13,545 nucleotides of DNA. Origin: Burkholderiales bacterium (lineage in GTDB: Bacteria; Pseudomonadota; Gammaproteobacteria; Burkholderiales; Thiobacillaceae). The DNA lies in contig SXRG01000054.1 in NCBI GenBank assembly GCA_005793645.1, forward strand, positions 1 to 13,545. The letters are read 5' to 3'. Positions 11,319 to 13,545 of the stretch are shown here, piece by piece (positions within the stretch are counted from its first letter, which is position 1; the number at the start of each line of letters is the position of its first letter). The notes beneath the pieces were generated by a model. That model saw only the letters and a list, made by a program, of their open reading frames with translations. It did not search any database and was not told where the DNA came from. The translations under genes and the position numbers were made by a program.

Positions 11319-13545
11319 TCAGAACAACTCCGACGTCGTACCCGGCGTCTCTTCGTCCTGCTCGGCGACCCGTTGCAAGCTGGTCAGTTTCTCGCCCTCG
11401 CTCAGATTGATCAGCGTCACGCCCTGCGTTGAGCGCCCCAGAGAACGGATCTCATTGACCCGGGTCCGGATCAGGACGCCACCATCGGTGATCATCATGA
11501 TCTCGTCCTCCGGCTCAACCAGGGTCGCGGCCACCACCTTGCCATTGCGAGCCGTGGTGGCGATGGCGATAACACCCTGGCCGCCACGGCCGTGACGGCT
11601 GTAATCGCCCACCGGAGTGCGCTTACCATAGCCGTTCTCAGTCGCCGTCAGGACCGATTGTTTCTCGTCAGTGGCGATTAGAAGCGCAATCACGCTGGCG
11701 CCCTTACCTAGCTTGATACCGCGCACACCACGCGTCACCCGGCCCATGGAGCGAACCTCGGCCTCGGCAAAACGATTGGCTTTACCATCGTTAGTAAACA
11801 GCATCACAAACTGCTGACCGTCGGTCAGGGCCACGCCCACCAGGTGGTCACCCTCGTCCAGATTAACGGCAATAATGCCTGCCGAACGCGGCCGCGAGAA
11901 GTCCGAAAGCGGTGTCTTCTTGACTGTCCCCAAGGCCGTGGCCATGAACACGAAGCGATCTTCGGTATATTCCTTCACTGGCAGGATAGTGGTGACCTTC
12001 TCGCCTTCCTCGACCTTGAGCAGGTTGACAATGGGCTTGCCCCGCGCCGTACGACTGCCCTGTGGCACCTCATAGACCTTGAGCCAGAACAAACGACCGC
12101 GGTCGGTAAAGCAGAGGATGGTGTCGTGGGTATTGGCAATAAACAGGTTGTCAATGAAATCTTCTTCCTTGGTCCCCGCCGCTTGCTTGCCGCGCCCACC
12201 GCGCCGCTGAGTACGATACTCATCAATCGGCTGCGACTTGATATAACCGGAATGCGACAGGGTCACCACCACTTCTTCCGGTGCAATCAGGTCTTCAAGC
12301 GAAAAATCTGTGGCGTTGGCGATAATCTCACTGCGCCGCGCATCGCCAAACTGCTTTTTGACCTCCTTGAGCTCTTCGCCGATGATCGTCGTGACGCGAT
12401 CCGGACGACTGAGAATGTCGAGCAGATCAGCGATCCGGACCATGACCTCGCCGTATTCACTGAAAATCTTGTCCTGCTCCAGACCGGTCAGGCGTTGCAG
12501 GCGCAAATCGAGGATGGCCTGAGCCTGAGTATCGGAGAGGAAATAACCCCCGGAGTGCAGGCCAAACTGGGCCGGAAGGTCCAGCGGCCGGAAGGCCTCG
12601 ACCGTCGGACCGGCCGCATCACCAGCAGCCCGCGCCAGCATGTCGGTCACCAGTTGCGAACGCCAGGCCTTGGTCATCAAGGCCCCCTTGGCCTCCGTCG
12701 GTGAGGCAGCAGACTTGATGAGGGCGATGATCTCATCCACATTGGCCAGCGCCACGGCCAGACCTTCCAGGACATGGCCACGTTCACGCGCCTTTTTCAG
12801 CTCAAAATGGGTGCGCCGGGTAATGACCTCGCGACGATGACGCAGGAAGGCCTCCAGCATCTGCTTCAAGTTCAGCAGACGCGGCTGACCATCGAGGATG
12901 GCCACCATGTTCATGCCAAAACTGTCCTGCATCTGCGTTTCTTTGTACAGCTTGTTGAGGATCACCTCGGCCATCTCACCGCGCTTGAGTTCAATGACCA
13001 TACGCATGCCGGACTTGTCCGATTCATCGCGCAACTCCGAGATCCCCTCAAGGCGTTTTTCCTTAACCAGCTCACCGATCTTGATCAGCAGATTGGCCTT
13101 GTTGACCTGATAGGGCAGCTCATCGACGATGATCGCCTGACGACCGCCACTGATGTCCTCAAAGTGACAGCGGGCCCGAATCACCACGCGGCCGCGGCCG
13201 GTACGATAGCCATCGCGCACACCATTCAAGCCATAGATGATGCCGGCGGTCGGAAAATCGGGGGCCGGGACCAAATCAATTAGTTCATCGATGCTAATGT
13301 CCGGACGCTTGAGCACCGCCAAACAGGCCGTGATCACCTCGGTCAGGTTGTGTGGCTGGATATTGGTGGCCATACCCACGGCGATACCCGACGAACCATG
13401 GATCAGCAAATTGGGAATCTTGGTTGGAAGGATCAGCGGCTCATGCTCCGAGCCATCATAGTTGGGTCCGAAGTCAACCGTTTCCTTGTCCAGGTCGGCC
13501 AGCAACTCGTGGGCGATCTTGGACATGCGGATTTCGGTATAACGC
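11319..13545 (-). CDS. gyrA: DNA gyrase subunit A (partial, N-terminus outside window)
   Basis: The C-terminal 741 residues of the breakage-reunion subunit that, with GyrB, introduces negative supercoils. The first codons read RYTEIR, so the window starts at the equivalent of E. coli R121; the next residue is the catalytic tyrosine (Y122, codon at 13539-13541), which forms the covalent DNA link. The quinolone-resistance region (about 67-106) is therefore not included. Visible features are KIPNLLIHGSSGIAVGMATNI, PGPDF-like PAPDFPTAGII, YRTGRGRVVIRA, a long coiled coil, and the C-terminal beta-pinwheel. The pinwheel carries the GyrA box QRRGGRG (12189-12209), which marks it as GyrA and not ParC. 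It ends in a short acidic tail (EQDEETPG...SELF) and is convergent with the Hfq-like gene. Confidence 0.97.
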   Translation of the reverse strand, partial: RYTEIRMSKIAHELLADLDKETVDFGPNYDGSEHEPLILPTKIPNLLIHGSSGIAVGMATNIQPHNLTEVITACLAVLKRPDISIDELIDLVPAPDFPTAGIIYGLNGVRDGYRTGRGRVVIRARCHFEDISGGRQAIIVDELPYQVNKANLLIKIGELVKEKRLEGISELRDESDKSGMRMVIELKRGEMAEVILNKLYKETQMQDSFGMNMVAILDGQPRLLNLKQMLEAFLRHRREVITRRTHFELKKARERGHVLEGLAVALANVDEIIALIKSAASPTEAKGALMTKAWRSQLVTDMLARAAGDAAGPTVEAFRPLDLPAQFGLHSGGYFLSDTQAQAILDLRLQRLTGLEQDKIFSEYGEVMVRIADLLDILSRPDRVTTIIGEELKEVKKQFGDARRSEIIANATDFSLEDLIAPEEVVVTLSHSGYIKSQPIDEYRTQRRGGRGKQAAGTKEEDFIDNLFIANTHDTILCFTDRGRLFWLKVYEVPQGSRTARGKPIVNLLKVEEGEKVTTILPVKEYTEDRFVFMATALGTVKKTPLSDFSRPRSAGIIAVNLDEGDHLVGVALTDGQQFVMLFTNDGKANRFAEAEVRSMGRVTRGVRGIKLGKGASVIALLIATDEKQSVLTATENGYGKRTPVGDYSRHGRGGQGVIAIATTARNGKVVAATLVEPEDEIMMITDGGVLIRTRVNEIRSLGRSTQGVTLINLSEGEKLTSLQRVAEQDEETPGTTSELF

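Overview
The window looks like chromosomal backbone from a gammaproteobacterium with a moderately high G+C content. Three things suggest this: the divergent rne / rluC–HAD–sppA arrangement seen in Pseudomonas and relatives; a long, insertion-bearing proteobacterial-type TrpRS; and the rnm(yciV)–yciO and yciB–yciI–bolA–ppiC groupings. I saw no insertion sequences, tRNAs, rRNAs, CRISPR arrays or phage genes. A sulfur-oxidiser or purple-sulfur-type lineage is possible, but that is only a guess.

Layout. (1) Positions 1-2017, minus strand: an operon reading rluC (23S rRNA pseudouridine synthase) – HAD phosphatase – sppA (membrane serine protease, cut by the window edge). (2) 2018-2504: a 487-base divergent intergenic region that would hold the rne leader. 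It contains several hairpins, including one with a U-rich loop and one that buries the rne Shine-Dalgarno. (3) 2505-5120, plus strand: rne, RNase E, with a long arginine-rich C-terminal scaffold. (4) 5173-5200: a bidirectional terminator shared with the convergent minus-strand operon rnm – yciO – M50 protease – trpS (8558 down to 5232). (5) A divergent promoter region at 8559-8730. (6) 8731-10761, plus strand: the tightly coupled operon yciB – yciI – bolA – ppiC. (7) 10828-11226: an Hfq-like RNA chaperone with its own extended -10 promoter. (8) A second bidirectional terminator at 11246-11275. (9) gyrA on the minus strand, its 3' 741 codons, entering from the right edge just upstream of the active-site tyrosine.

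RNA metabolism is the main theme: RNase E, an rRNA pseudouridine synthase, a PHP-type 5' exoribonuclease, an Fe-S-type TrpRS and an Hfq variant. Most genes are ordinary housekeeping genes. The observations most worth following are the Hfq-like protein (two extra residues in the beta3-beta4 turn, altered arginine rim, long basic tail, unusual locus), the structured rne leader, the intact four-cysteine Fe-S motif of TrpRS, and the repetitive C-terminal half of RNase E. I do not see a wholly new multi-gene system here.
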